Part shown: positions 51,464-60,211 of the stretch, in pieces
How positions within the stretch are numbered: the first letter of the stretch is position 1
How the letters are laid out: every line of letters starts with the position of its first letter
Source of the DNA: Myxococcus flavus
GTDB lineage: Bacteria; Myxococcota; Myxococcia; Myxococcales; Myxococcaceae
NCBI RefSeq assembly: GCF_050038885.1
Contig: NZ_CP143624.1
Span: 8,804,001 to 8,868,000, forward strand
Length of the DNA: 64,000 nt
Direction of reading: 5' to 3'
Position numbers and translations under genes: made by a program
The notes under the pieces: model-generated
Databases searched by the model: none
What the model was told of the DNA's origin: nothing
Seen by the model: only the letters and a program-made list of their open reading frames with translations

Positions 51464-52544
51464 CGCCCTTCCCCGCCACGGCGCGCTTCACCGTCTCGCG
51501 CAGCCCCCGGAACGGCAGCCGCTCCAGGGCCGTGGGCACGTCCACCCACTCGAAGGCGTCGTGCTCGGCGCCCAGGCGTACGGCCGTGTCCGGCGGGACG
51601 TGGACGGCGAAGCCGCTCTCCTCCACCAGCCGGGGTGGCAGGGCTTCGCCCAGCGCGAAGGCATGGCGATAGTCCAGGTCCGTCAGCGGCAGCCGCAGGC
51701 CGGTCTCCTCTTCCAGCTCGCGAGCCGCGGCCTGCGCTGGAGACTCCCCGGCTTCGAGCCGGCCGGTGAGGACCTGCCAGAAGCCTCCGCGCTCCGGCCG
51801 ACGACGCACGAGCAGCACGCGCGCCTCGGGGCCGTGGCCCTTCACCACCGCGATGCTCACCGTCCGCAGGGGCGGTGGCGCATCCACCCGCTCGCTGTCG
51901 AACACAGAGCAGAAGCTGTTGGCGATGGCGTCCTCCACCTCGGCCATTGGCAAGGAGCGGCCCAGCTCGCGCTGCATGGACGTCACGCCGGCCTCACGGA
52001 TGCCACACGGGACGATGAGCTGGAAGTGGTCCAGGTTCGTGTTCACGTTGAGCGCGAAGCCGTGCGTGGTGAGCCAGCGGGACAGGTGCACACCAATGGC
52101 GGCGACCTTCCGCGCATCCGGCGAACCCTCCTCGCCAATCCAGACCCCGGGCCACTTCGGAATGGGGCCGGCGGTGATGCCCCACCGCGCCAGGACGTCC
52201 ATGATGGAGCGCTCCACGTCACGCACGTAGCGGCGCACGTCGCGACGGTTCTCCGCCAGCAGGAAGATGGGGTAGCCCACGAGCTGCCCGGGCCCGTGGT
52301 AGGTGACGTCTCCCCCACGGTTGGTCTCGAAGATTTCCGCGCCTTCGTGCGCCAGTTGGGCGTCGCTGGCGACGATGTTCTCCCGCTTCGCGGCCCGGCC
52401 CAGGGTGAGCACGGGGGGATGCTCCAGCAGCAAGAGCGCGTCGCTGGAGAGCCCCTGCCGCCGGGATTCGCTGAAGAGGCGCATCAGCTCGAGGCCGTCC
52501 TCGTACTCCACGCGGCCCAGCCGGTAGACGGTGATGGTGTTCAT
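51453..52544 (-). CDS. lipB: Octanoyltransferase LipB fused to a Nudix hydrolase
   Basis: A 363-residue fusion. Residues 1-215 are LipB, which moves octanoyl from acyl carrier protein to lipoyl domains: VTYHGPGQLVGYPI, the catalytic Lys in ARKVAAIGV and Cys in VPCGIREAGVTS are intact. Residues about 225-363 are a Nudix domain whose box GRLEAGESPAQAAARELEEE (continuing TGL) keeps all consensus residues. Standard LipB is about 210-240 residues. The gene overlaps the upstream TPR/zinc-finger gene by 4 nt. The Nudix substrate is unknown. Confidence 0.9.
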   Translation of the reverse strand: MNTITVYRLGRVEYEDGLELMRLFSESRRQGLSSDALLLLEHPPVLTLGRAAKRENIVASDAQLAHEGAEIFETNRGGDVTYHGPGQLVGYPIFLLAENRRDVRRYVRDVERSIMDVLARWGITAGPIPKWPGVWIGEEGSPDARKVAAIGVHLSRWLTTHGFALNVNTNLDHFQLIVPCGIREAGVTSMQRELGRSLPMAEVEDAIANSFCSVFDSERVDAPPPLRTVSIAVVKGHGPEARVLLVRRRPERGGFWQVLTGRLEAGESPAQAAARELEEETGLRLPLTDLDYRHAFALGEALPPRLVEESGFAVHVPPDTAVRLGAEHDAFEWVDVPTALERLPFRGLRETVKRAVAGKGATA

Positions 52545-54145
52545 GACGTTCGCTTCCTTCGGGCCTTCCGGGTGACGGTGGGCTTCGCCACGGGTTCCAG
52601 TTGCCAGGTCCCCGAAGGCACCCGGTTGAGGAGGGCGTGCAGCTCATGGCCCGCGCGTGGCGAGCGTCCCGCCTCTGCGGCCAGCGCGGCGAGCACTTCC
52701 TCGGAGAGGGAGATTGCCGGCTCGCGCGAGGCCAGACGCAGGCGGGCAATCTCCACGAATTCGGATTGCGTGGGCACGTGCAGTGTCAGCAGCACCTGCA
52801 CGTGCTCCAGGAGGTGCGTGGGCACGGCGCCCCGAACGGCCTGACTGAGCGAGGCGGTGGTCCGCAGCGCCAGGGTGCGCGCGTCGCCCCGCAGCGTGAG
52901 ACCGCGAGACTCCGGCGCCATGCCGCGAGCGCTGAGCACGACGGCGGGGCCGCGGTGACGCGCCAGGAAGTCCTGCAGCGTCGCTTGCGCTTCGGCGCTC
53001 AGCCGGTCCACGTCTTCCACCAGCAGGGTGCGCGTGGAGGTGGCCCCATCCAGGTCGGCGACAGCGGTGATGACGCCCTTCCCCTCGCGCTGGAGCTGCT
53101 GGAACCAGGTGCTCTTTCCGCTGCCTTCGGGGCCGACCACCAGGAGACACCGCACCTGGGCCTGAAGTGACCACGTCAGCAGCTCCTCGGCCTCGTGCTG
53201 GCCGACGAGGCGCATGCCAGGTTCGACAGGAGTGTCCGGCCGGGGACTGGGAGGCAGCGGCACGGGCGTGACGTCTTCCAGCAGGGACTGGGATTCGAGC
53301 AGGCAGCTCTTGCAGATGAAGGCGCCCGCGGGCCCGGCGACCAGGTCCCCCGTGTCGGTGCGAGGGCGGCAACAGAACGAGCACCACGCGTCGAGTGCGG
53401 CGTCCGCGCGCGTGGGGCCCCGCTCGATGAGCCGGGCCTCCCGGCGGCGACGGGGGCGAACGTCCGAGGTGGCGTCCGCCGCTACATCATCCGCACGCGG
53501 AGCCCCAGAAGGACGCACGGAAGGGGCACCGGCGTCATCCGCCGTGGCGGCAGCCGAGAGCCGAGCATCGACCGGCGGCAGGTGCTCGGAGCTCCCACGG
53601 TCGTCCCCTGCCGCGCCCGTCGTAGACGGCTCATCAGACGAATGCAGCCCTTCCAAGGTGCCACCGCCGCCCTCCGCGGCAACGCGCGCGAGCTGGGCTT
53701 CGAGCCGCTGCGGATCCTCCGGGACCTCGGTCTCGATGACCCAGGCCTGGGCGGCGTCCCGAGGCGCCTCGTCACTGACGCGCATGGCCGCTTCACGTAC
53801 GGCATCCTCGATGAGTCGTTGCCGCAGCACGACGTCCGGCAGGAACTCCGAGTCCAGGGACTGCTCCAGCGGTGACGCCTGCGATGCGTCCTCGTCATCC
53901 TGCGGCTGGGGCCGCGAGAGCAACATCTCCGGCATCCACTCCAGCCGGTTCACCGCCTCCGCGAGGTCGGCACGACTGCCGTCCAGCCGCTGCGCGTGAC
54001 GCAGCAACTGCAGCGCCCGGCGCGTGTTGCCGGCCTCCCGGTACAGCTCCGCCGCTTTCTGGAGGCACTCCACCGCGCGGACCACATCCCCCTGTGTCTC
54101 GGCGGACTGCGCGGCGCGGATCAGCTCGCGAGGGTTCTCGGCCAT
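52541..54145 (-). CDS. TPR / ClpX-type zinc finger / P-loop ATPase protein
   Basis: A 534-residue protein. Residues 1-65 are a TPR-like hairpin (VRAVECLQKAAELYREAGN). Residues 70-245 are acidic and disordered. Residues about 250-290 hold CSFCCRPRTDTGDLVAGPAG then FICKSC, the zinc-binding domain otherwise seen at the N-terminus of ClpX. Residues about 315-500 form an ATPase with Walker A GPEGSGKST (about 338) and Walker B-like LLVEDVDRL, AAA+ like. The C-terminus is basic. It overlaps lipB by 4 nt. Not ClpX: the AAA+ core lacks ClpX pore motifs. Role unknown. Confidence 0.8.
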   Translation of the reverse strand: MAENPRELIRAAQSAETQGDVVRAVECLQKAAELYREAGNTRRALQLLRHAQRLDGSRADLAEAVNRLEWMPEMLLSRPQPQDDEDASQASPLEQSLDSEFLPDVVLRQRLIEDAVREAAMRVSDEAPRDAAQAWVIETEVPEDPQRLEAQLARVAAEGGGGTLEGLHSSDEPSTTGAAGDDRGSSEHLPPVDARLSAAATADDAGAPSVRPSGAPRADDVAADATSDVRPRRRREARLIERGPTRADAALDAWCSFCCRPRTDTGDLVAGPAGAFICKSCLLESQSLLEDVTPVPLPPSPRPDTPVEPGMRLVGQHEAEELLTWSLQAQVRCLLVVGPEGSGKSTWFQQLQREGKGVITAVADLDGATSTRTLLVEDVDRLSAEAQATLQDFLARHRGPAVVLSARGMAPESRGLTLRGDARTLALRTTASLSQAVRGAVPTHLLEHVQVLLTLHVPTQSEFVEIARLRLASREPAISLSEEVLAALAAEAGRSPRAGHELHALLNRVPSGTWQLEPVAKPTVTRKARRKRTS

Positions 54146-54239
54146 ACGTGCAGAGCCTAACCGGCTCGAGCCACCGACGCGCGGCCCGCGTGCGGGGCCA
54201 CTGCGGCCGGGCGCTTCCAGGGCCGGCTCCCGGGCCCCG

Positions 54240-54359
54240 GAGCAGCCACGCCCTGTGAGTGCTGGGACGCGGAGCCTACGCGCTCACCTCACGCCGCGCC
54301 GAGCAACCACGCCCCATCACCTCAGGGACGTGGCACCGCCACGGCGCACACCTCACGCC
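54240..54359. repeat. Tandem imperfect repeat of about 57 bp downstream of the E2 gene
   Basis: 54240-54295 and 54301-54359 share GAGCA(G/A)CCACGCCC, GGGACG(C/T)GG and CGC(T/A)CA-CCTCACGCC in the same order, separated by 5 bp. The second copy covers the last bases of the E2 gene. Looks like a local duplication involving the 3' end of that gene. Confidence 0.4.
54329..54343 (-). terminator. Short hairpin after the E2 gene
   Basis: CGTGGC/GCCACG with a 3-base loop, 10 bases past the E2 stop on the minus strand. No T-run; weak evidence. Confidence 0.3.
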
Positions 54360-55621
54360 ATGGCGAGGAACAGGAGGTCCGGCTTCTCCAGGTACTTGAT
54401 GATCTCGTACGTGAAGTCCGCCGCCACCGAGCCGTCGATGACGCGGTGGTCGCACGACAGCGACAGGTTCATCATGTCGCGAACGACGACCTGGTCACCC
54501 ACCACCGCCGGGCGCTTCTTCAGGCGGTGCACGCCCAGGATGCCCACCTCGGGGTGGTTGATGATGGGCGTGGCGAACAGGCCACCGCTCTGGCCCAGCG
54601 AGCTGATGGTGAAGGTGCCGCCCGTCAGCTCCTCCATCTTCAGCTTGCGGTCGCGAGCCGCCGCGCCCAGGCGCGCCGTCTCCCGCGCCAGCTCCGCCAG
54701 CGTCAACCGGTCGGCGTTCTTCACCACCGCCACGGTGAGCCCGTCCGGCGTCGCCGCCGCCATGCCGATGTTGTACTCGCCGCGGACCACCAGCTCCTGC
54801 GCCGCCTCGTCGAAGTTCGCGTTGAGGTGCGGGAACTTCTTCAGCGCCGCCACCGTCGCCTTGATGATGAACGGCAGGTAGTTGAGCTTGGTGTTGTCAC
54901 CGGCCGCCGCCAGCTGCGCGTTCAGCCGCGCGCGCAGGGCCACCAGCTCCGTGGCGTCCACTTCCTCCACGAACGCGAAGTGCGGCGCGGTGAACTTCGA
55001 CCGCACCATCTTCTCCGCGATCTTCTTGCGCAGGCCACGGAGCGGGATGCGCTCGTCGGCCGCACCCGAGCTGACAGCGGGCGCCGCGGGACGGGCCTGC
55101 TGCGCGGCCGGTGCCGCCACCACGTTCTTCTGGCCCCCCTCCAGCGCCGCGACCACGTCCGCCTTCGTCACGCGGCCCTGCGGACCGGTGCCGGCAATCG
55201 CCGCCAGGTCCAGGCCATGCTCGCGCGCCATGCGCCGTGTCACCGGCGTGGCCAGCACCTTCGTCGCCGAGACAGGCGCCCCAGCGCCGTTGCCACCCGA
55301 GGCGGGCGCCGCGGCGACGGGCGTCGGTGCCTCCGAAGCCGTGGCGGCGCCGTGCCCACCGGCCTGCACCGGCACATCGCCCTCGACCTCCAGGGTGACG
55401 AGGAGCTGGTGCACCTTCGCCATGTCGCCTTCCTTGCCGTGAGTCTTCACGACGCGGCCCGCCTTGGGGGCGGGAACGGTGACGGTGGCCTTGTCCGTCA
55501 TCACCTCGGCGAGCACCTGGTCTTCCTTGACGGAGTCCCCCTCCTTCACGTGCCACTTCACCAGCTCACCCTCCATCACACCTTCACCGAGGTCGGGGAG
55601 CTTGAATTCGAAGATCGCCAT
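54353..55621 (-). CDS. Dihydrolipoamide acyltransferase E2 of a 2-oxoacid dehydrogenase complex
   Basis: A 422-residue E2. One lipoyl domain (1-78) with Lys44 in MTDKATV, a Pro/Ala linker, the E1/E3-binding domain (about 125-160, VTRRMAREHGLDLAAIAGTG) and the catalytic domain (about 195-422) with the active-site DHRVIDGS. A single lipoyl domain and EGELVKWHVKEGD suggest pyruvate or branched-chain substrate rather than oxoglutarate. The lipA gene lies 60 bp upstream; E1 genes are not in the window. Confidence 0.92.
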   Translation of the reverse strand: MAIFEFKLPDLGEGVMEGELVKWHVKEGDSVKEDQVLAEVMTDKATVTVPAPKAGRVVKTHGKEGDMAKVHQLLVTLEVEGDVPVQAGGHGAATASEAPTPVAAAPASGGNGAGAPVSATKVLATPVTRRMAREHGLDLAAIAGTGPQGRVTKADVVAALEGGQKNVVAAPAAQQARPAAPAVSSGAADERIPLRGLRKKIAEKMVRSKFTAPHFAFVEEVDATELVALRARLNAQLAAAGDNTKLNYLPFIIKATVAALKKFPHLNANFDEAAQELVVRGEYNIGMAAATPDGLTVAVVKNADRLTLAELARETARLGAAARDRKLKMEELTGGTFTISSLGQSGGLFATPIINHPEVGILGVHRLKKRPAVVGDQVVVRDMMNLSLSCDHRVIDGSVAADFTYEIIKYLEKPDLLFLAMA

Positions 55622-55681
55622 GGGGTCGTCTTTCCGGGAGGCAGGGGTGTGGGGTCAAGCCATGAATCGGAGCATCACGGC

Positions 55682-56611
55682 TCAGCCGAGCCGTTCGAGC
55701 CGCTCACGCTCCATCAGGCCCTTCATGAAGAACTCTGCGGCCCGGTAGCTGGACCGCACCAGCGGACCGGACGCCACGTAGAGGAAGCCGTAGGACTCGG
55801 CCAGCGTCTTGTACGCCTCGAACTGCGCGGGCGTGACGAAGCGCTCCACGCGCAGGTGGTACTGCGACGGCTGCAGGTACTGGCCCAGCGTCAGCACGTC
55901 CACGCCCACGTCGCGCAGGTCCTTGAACGTCTGCTCCAGCTCCGCGTCCGTCTCCCCCAGGCCCACCATGATGGACGTCTTGGTGTAGAGGCCCTCGGGG
56001 CGGTTCTTGAGGTACTCCAGCACGCGCAGGGACTGGCGGTACTTCGCGCGCCGGTCGCGCACCGTCGGCGTCAGCCGCTCCACCGTTTCCACGTTGTGCG
56101 CCACCACGTGCGGCTTCGCCTCCGCCACCGTGGCCAGGTCCTTCTCCACGCCCTTGAAGTCCGGGATGAGCACCTCGACGATGGTGCGCGGGCTCTCCCG
56201 GCGCAGCTCGCGGATGGCGGACGCGAAGTGGCTGGCGCCGCCGTCCGGCCGGTCATCCCGGTTCACGGACGTGACGACGATGTACTCCAGGTCCATCTCC
56301 TTCACCGCCTGGGCCAGATGGATGGGCTCCATCGGGTCCAGCGGCGGGGGCGCGCCGACCTTCACGTGGCAGAAGCGGCACGCGCGCGTGCACACCTCGC
56401 CCATGAGCATGACGGTGGCGGTGCCGCCGCCCCAGCACTCGGCGATGTTCGGGCAGCGGGCCTCCTCGCACACCGTGGCCAGCTTCGTGCGCTTCACGAT
56501 GGCCTTGACCCGCTCGTAGCCTTCGCCGTGCGGGAGCCGCACCTTCAGCCACTCCGGCTTGCGGGTGGTCTCGGGCACCTGGGGAAGCGGGAACCGGTCG
56601 GGAGTCGCCAT
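55682..56611 (-). CDS. lipA: Lipoyl synthase
   Basis: A 309-residue radical SAM enzyme that inserts two sulfurs into the octanoyl chain. The auxiliary cluster cysteines are in CEEARCPNIAECW; the radical SAM CTRACRFC cluster follows. The conserved C-terminal RSSYRA supplies the serine ligand. Length matches the family. Between E2 and E3 genes on the same strand, it shares the lipoate pathway with the LipB fusion 4 kb away. Confidence 0.96.
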   Translation of the reverse strand: MATPDRFPLPQVPETTRKPEWLKVRLPHGEGYERVKAIVKRTKLATVCEEARCPNIAECWGGGTATVMLMGEVCTRACRFCHVKVGAPPPLDPMEPIHLAQAVKEMDLEYIVVTSVNRDDRPDGGASHFASAIRELRRESPRTIVEVLIPDFKGVEKDLATVAEAKPHVVAHNVETVERLTPTVRDRRAKYRQSLRVLEYLKNRPEGLYTKTSIMVGLGETDAELEQTFKDLRDVGVDVLTLGQYLQPSQYHLRVERFVTPAQFEAYKTLAESYGFLYVASGPLVRSSYRAAEFFMKGLMERERLERLG

Positions 56612-56810
56612 GGATCGCGGGCCTTCTATGGGTTGGGCGAGGGACGTTCAAGCGGAAGCCACTAACGCAAGGCGTCAGCATCCACCAGGCGTCTGCCAGT
56701 TGTCGCCTCTCTACTAATGCCCCGGCCCCCTGTGGGCAGCCCGCGAGGACATCCCCCAGCGGCCTGCCGGGGGACCGGGACCTCGCGTGGCCGCCCGGGC
56801 CGGAAACGAC

Positions 56811-56841
56811 AGGGCCGTCCACGGCGCACCGGGACGGCCCT
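56811..56841 (-). terminator. Rho-independent-type terminator after the E3 gene
   Basis: On the minus strand AGGGCCGTCC and GGACGGCCCT pair perfectly (10 bp) around an 11-base loop, 28 bases past the lpd stop, followed by GTCGTTTCC with a short T-run. The remaining 257-bp gap to lipA shows another long inverted pair (GCGAGG/CCTCGC) and no gene. Confidence 0.65.
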
Positions 56842-56868
56842 GGGGACTTCAGGCGAGGCGCGCGCCGC

Positions 56869-58266
56869 TCAGAAGTGACGCGGGTGGCCCAGCGTGGCCT
56901 CGGCGCCCTCGTGGACGATCTCGGAGAGCGTCGGGTGCGCGTGGATGGTGTTCGCCAGCTCCTCGGTGGTGATCTCCAGCTTCAGCGCGACGCACGCCTC
57001 GGCCAGCAGCTCGGTGGCGTGCGGACCGATGAGGTGCACCCCGAGGACCTCGTCGTACTTCTTGTCCGACACGATCTTGATCATGCCGTTGGACTCGTTG
57101 GAGATGGCGGCCTTGGTGACGGCGCCGAAGGGGGCGATGCCCACCTTCACGTCGTAGCCGCGCTCCTTGGCCTTCTTCTCCGTCAGGCCCACCGAGGCGA
57201 CCTCGGGGTAGCAGTACGTGGCCGACGGCGTCAGGTCGTAGTTGATGGGCTGCGGGTTCTTCCCGGCGATGTGCTCCACCGCCACCACGCACTCCGCGCT
57301 GGCCATGTGCGCCAGCATCGGCGTGGGGATGACGTCGCCCACGGCGTAGACGTTGGGCTCGGAGGTGCGGAGCATCGAGTCGACCTTGATGTAGCCGCGC
57401 TCGGACTTGATGTTCGTCTTGTCCAGGCCCACGTCCTCGGTGACGGGCGAGCGGCCCACCGCCGACAGGAGGATCTCCGCCTCCAGCGTCTTGGTCTCGT
57501 TGCCCACCTTCATGGTGACTCGCACGCCGTCCGCCGTGTGCTCCACCTTCTCCACCGCGGAGCCGGTGTGCACGTCGATGCCGCGGCGCTTGAAGATCTT
57601 CTCCAGCTCCTTGGAGATGTCCGCGTCCTCGATGGGGAGCAGCGCGGGCATGTACTCCACGATGGCCGTCTTGCTGCCCACGTGGTTGAACACGGAGGCG
57701 AACTCGCAGCCCACGGCGCCGGCGCCCAGCACGATGATGCTCTTGGGGACGCGGTCGATCTGCAGGATGGAGTCGCTGTTCAGCACCCGCTTGTGGTCCA
57801 CCGGGACGTTCGGCAGGGACTTGGGCACCGAGCCGGTGGCGATGATGATGTTCTTCGCCTCCAGGACCTGCTTCGAGCCGTCCTCGGCGGTGACCTCCAC
57901 CTTGCCCTTGCCGGCGATGCGGCCATGGCCCTTCACCACCGTCACCTTGTTCTTCTTCATCAAGAAGTCGATGCCGTTGGCACCCTTGGTGACGACCTTG
58001 TCCTTGTGCTTCATCGCGTTCGGCCAGTTGATGGCCGGGCTGCTCACATCGATGCCGAAGTCGGCCGCCTCGCGGACGTGGTGGAAGAGCTCCGCGGTCC
58101 ACAGCAGGGACTTGGTCGGGATGCAGCCGCGGTGGAGGCAGGTGCCGCCCAGCCGCTTGTCCTTCTCGATGATGGCCGTCTTCAGGCCGAGCTGACCCGC
58201 GCGAATGGCACCCACGTAGCCGCCAGGGCCCGAACCGATGATCACCACGTCGAACGTCTCAGCCAC
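56869..58266 (-). CDS. lpdA: Dihydrolipoyl dehydrogenase (E3)
   Basis: A 465-residue FAD flavoprotein: FAD-binding IIGSGPGGYVGAIRAGQLG, redox disulfide GGTCLHRGCIPTK, NAD-binding VLGAGAVGCEFAS, second FAD motif VYAVGDVI and the C-terminal His-Glu in HAHPTLSEIVHE. GTG 58266 (VAETFDVVIIG) is preferred because GGAGG lies four to eight bases ahead. It reoxidises the lipoyl group of E2. A hairpin follows its stop. Confidence 0.95.
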   Translation of the reverse strand: MAETFDVVIIGSGPGGYVGAIRAGQLGLKTAIIEKDKRLGGTCLHRGCIPTKSLLWTAELFHHVREAADFGIDVSSPAINWPNAMKHKDKVVTKGANGIDFLMKKNKVTVVKGHGRIAGKGKVEVTAEDGSKQVLEAKNIIIATGSVPKSLPNVPVDHKRVLNSDSILQIDRVPKSIIVLGAGAVGCEFASVFNHVGSKTAIVEYMPALLPIEDADISKELEKIFKRRGIDVHTGSAVEKVEHTADGVRVTMKVGNETKTLEAEILLSAVGRSPVTEDVGLDKTNIKSERGYIKVDSMLRTSEPNVYAVGDVIPTPMLAHMASAECVVAVEHIAGKNPQPINYDLTPSATYCYPEVASVGLTEKKAKERGYDVKVGIAPFGAVTKAAISNESNGMIKIVSDKKYDEVLGVHLIGPHATELLAEACVALKLEITTEELANTIHAHPTLSEIVHEGAEATLGHPRHF

Positions 58267-58346
58267 GCACGCCTCCGTAATTATTGCGGATGGAACCCGG
58301 TGGGGCTGATAACCCCCGGTCCCGGTTGGAATCAAGGAGTTTGCTC

Positions 58347-59483
58347 GTGCGCCGTTTCCCGCTCCGAACCCTCCTCTTGATGTTGGTAGCGCTCATCGCC
58401 TTCGGACGTCTGTGGTGCGTGACGCATCCGGATGAGGCGTCCCGTCCTCCGTCCGAAAGCCAGGCCCGGGCCCCCGCCCCGACGGCGGGAGCGCCAGTCC
58501 CCTCCTCCGTCCCGGAATGCCGCACCCTGGAGCGGACGCTCGAGAACGCCCTCCGGGCTCCCGAGGAGGCGACCGTCCTGGCGGAGGCCCGGCGGCAGCT
58601 GGAGGCCTGCGCGGAGCCTCCGGTCCGAGCCTGCGCGCTGGGAACGGCCCTGGACATGCGCTCGCCCTTATCCAATGGAGAAGCCACGCCGCTTCGAGGG
58701 CTGCTGGGTACCCTGTGCGAGCGCTGCCCGCCCGCCGCCAACAGCTGTGCCCAGGCCGTGGGGCAGGCGATGCTGGCCGCCGCCGTGGGCCCCCAGGTGG
58801 ACACCGCCCGCGTGAAGTGGAACCTGGAGCATGCGGGGCCGGGACTGGGAGCGGCGTGCGCGTCCCTCGTTCAGTTGGGGCTGGCCCCCGCGGCGCAGTC
58901 CGACATCACCGTGCGGCCCCCGGTGCTGGCGCTCGTTGGAGCGCTGGCGCCGCGCTGCTCCCAGGAGGGCCACCTGGATGACGCGGTGCTGCGCGCCGCC
59001 GCCGCGAACCTGGTGGCGCCAGTCCCGGCCCTGGTGGCGCTGGCCGCCGCCCCCGTCGCCGGGGAGCCGGGCCCGGTGGAGCCGGACCGGGTTGAAGGCA
59101 CCGAGCCCGCGCGCCAGGCGTTCGACCGCGACGAGAACACCAGCGTCGCCGTGGGCAAGGCGCCCAGGGGCGAGCGCTGGGACGCGGACGGCGCGCTGCG
59201 CGCGAGCTACGCGCCCACGCTGAAGCAGCTCGTGGCGGTGCAGGTCCGCGCCACCGGTCCGGGGACGGTGAGGGCCATCGTCCGGACGCCGCGGGGCGTG
59301 GGCTTGACGGATCCGGAGAAGAACTTCTCCTTCGTCAACCCCACCATCTGCCGCTTCCAGGGCACCGGTCAGCTGGAGCTGTGCCAGCTCCAGGTGCCGC
59401 TGCGCGACGTGGACGCGGTGAGCGTCTTCCCCGAGCGTGAGGACGTCGCGCTGAACGAACTGGAGGTCATCGGCGCCCGCTAA
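58347..59483 (+). CDS. Membrane-anchored hypothetical protein, Ala/Pro-rich
   Basis: 378 residues from GTG 58347, which has AAGGAG seven bases upstream. One N-terminal membrane helix (TLLLMLVALIAFGRLWCV) is followed by a disordered Pro/Ala segment, then an Ala-rich helical region with several spaced cysteines (CRTLERTLE, ACALGTAL, LCERCPPAANSCAQ, RCSQEG) and a C-terminal beta-rich part ending NELEVIGAR. I cannot assign a family. It is probably exported or periplasmic, with cysteines that could form disulfides. Confidence 0.72.
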   Translation: MRRFPLRTLLLMLVALIAFGRLWCVTHPDEASRPPSESQARAPAPTAGAPVPSSVPECRTLERTLENALRAPEEATVLAEARRQLEACAEPPVRACALGTALDMRSPLSNGEATPLRGLLGTLCERCPPAANSCAQAVGQAMLAAAVGPQVDTARVKWNLEHAGPGLGAACASLVQLGLAPAAQSDITVRPPVLALVGALAPRCSQEGHLDDAVLRAAAANLVAPVPALVALAAAPVAGEPGPVEPDRVEGTEPARQAFDRDENTSVAVGKAPRGERWDADGALRASYAPTLKQLVAVQVRATGPGTVRAIVRTPRGVGLTDPEKNFSFVNPTICRFQGTGQLELCQLQVPLRDVDAVSVFPEREDVALNELEVIGAR

Positions 59484-59498
59484 CGGGCGCCGCGGACG

Positions 59499-59951
59499 TC
59501 AGTTGACGAGGAGGCCGCGCTCCTTCGCCATGGCGAAGAGCGGCGTGGCGTCCTTCTTCAGCACCGCGCTGACATCCTTGATGATGGAGTCTCCGGACTT
59601 CGCCACCGAGAGGAAGTTGTCGAAGGTGCGCGTGAGGATGAGCACGCCGGAGATGATGACCCGCTGGAGGTTGTGCTGCAGGTCGGAGCCCTCGTAGATG
59701 AGCCACGCCTGCTCCATCCAGGTCTTGCGGCCATCGAGGAGGAACTGGTTGAGGATGGCGCGGTCGTTGGCGTCCGGGACCTTCGACTTCGCGCTCACCG
59801 ACGCGATGTAGATGAGCTTCGAGTTGAGACGCGCGGAGGCTTCCTGCACCTGCGCGAACAGCAACGTCATGTCCTCCTTCGTCGGGGGATTGTCCCAACG
59901 GGAAAACACGATTCGGTCGAGGATCTCCGCCTTGTACGTAGGGCCGTTCAC
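59499..59951 (-). CDS. Hypothetical alpha/beta protein, 150 residues
   Basis: GTG 59951 is chosen because GGAGG lies four bases upstream; longer frames exist but are compositionally poor. The protein alternates strands and helices (ILDRIVFSRWDNPP, KLIYIASVSAKSK, QHNLQRVIISGVLILTRTFD) and has no signal peptide or membrane segment. Segments resemble small STAS- or PilZ-sized cytosolic domains, but I cannot place it. The upstream 260 bp is comparatively AT-rich; two TGCTACAG repeats are all I see there. Confidence 0.68.
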   Translation of the reverse strand: MNGPTYKAEILDRIVFSRWDNPPTKEDMTLLFAQVQEASARLNSKLIYIASVSAKSKVPDANDRAILNQFLLDGRKTWMEQAWLIYEGSDLQHNLQRVIISGVLILTRTFDNFLSVAKSGDSIIKDVSAVLKKDATPLFAMAKERGLLVN

Positions 59952-60211
59952 AATGCCTCCGATGAGGCGAACGCCTGACGGGCGCCCGCCCGGCTTTCCA
60001 CTCCGCCGTGCGCTCGGATCTGTAGCAGGAACACTCCATTCGTTGAAAGACACGGTCACAGAGCGGATCCGCTTTCCGCACGTGGAGGCCCCGCGCGGCT
60101 GTAGCAGCGGCGGACAAATTCGGCAGGGTCGCCATCGATTCTCGTGGAAACCCCGTATTCGTCGCGAACAGTTCAGGAAATAACAGGATACCTGCGACCG
60201 AGCACGGCGTC

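Noticed and set aside
59952..60211. N-terminal extension of the 59499-59951 gene or a separate small gene.
   Set aside because: Open frames cross the region but are Arg/Cys-rich, lack ribosome sites, and the GTG at 59951 has GGAGG.
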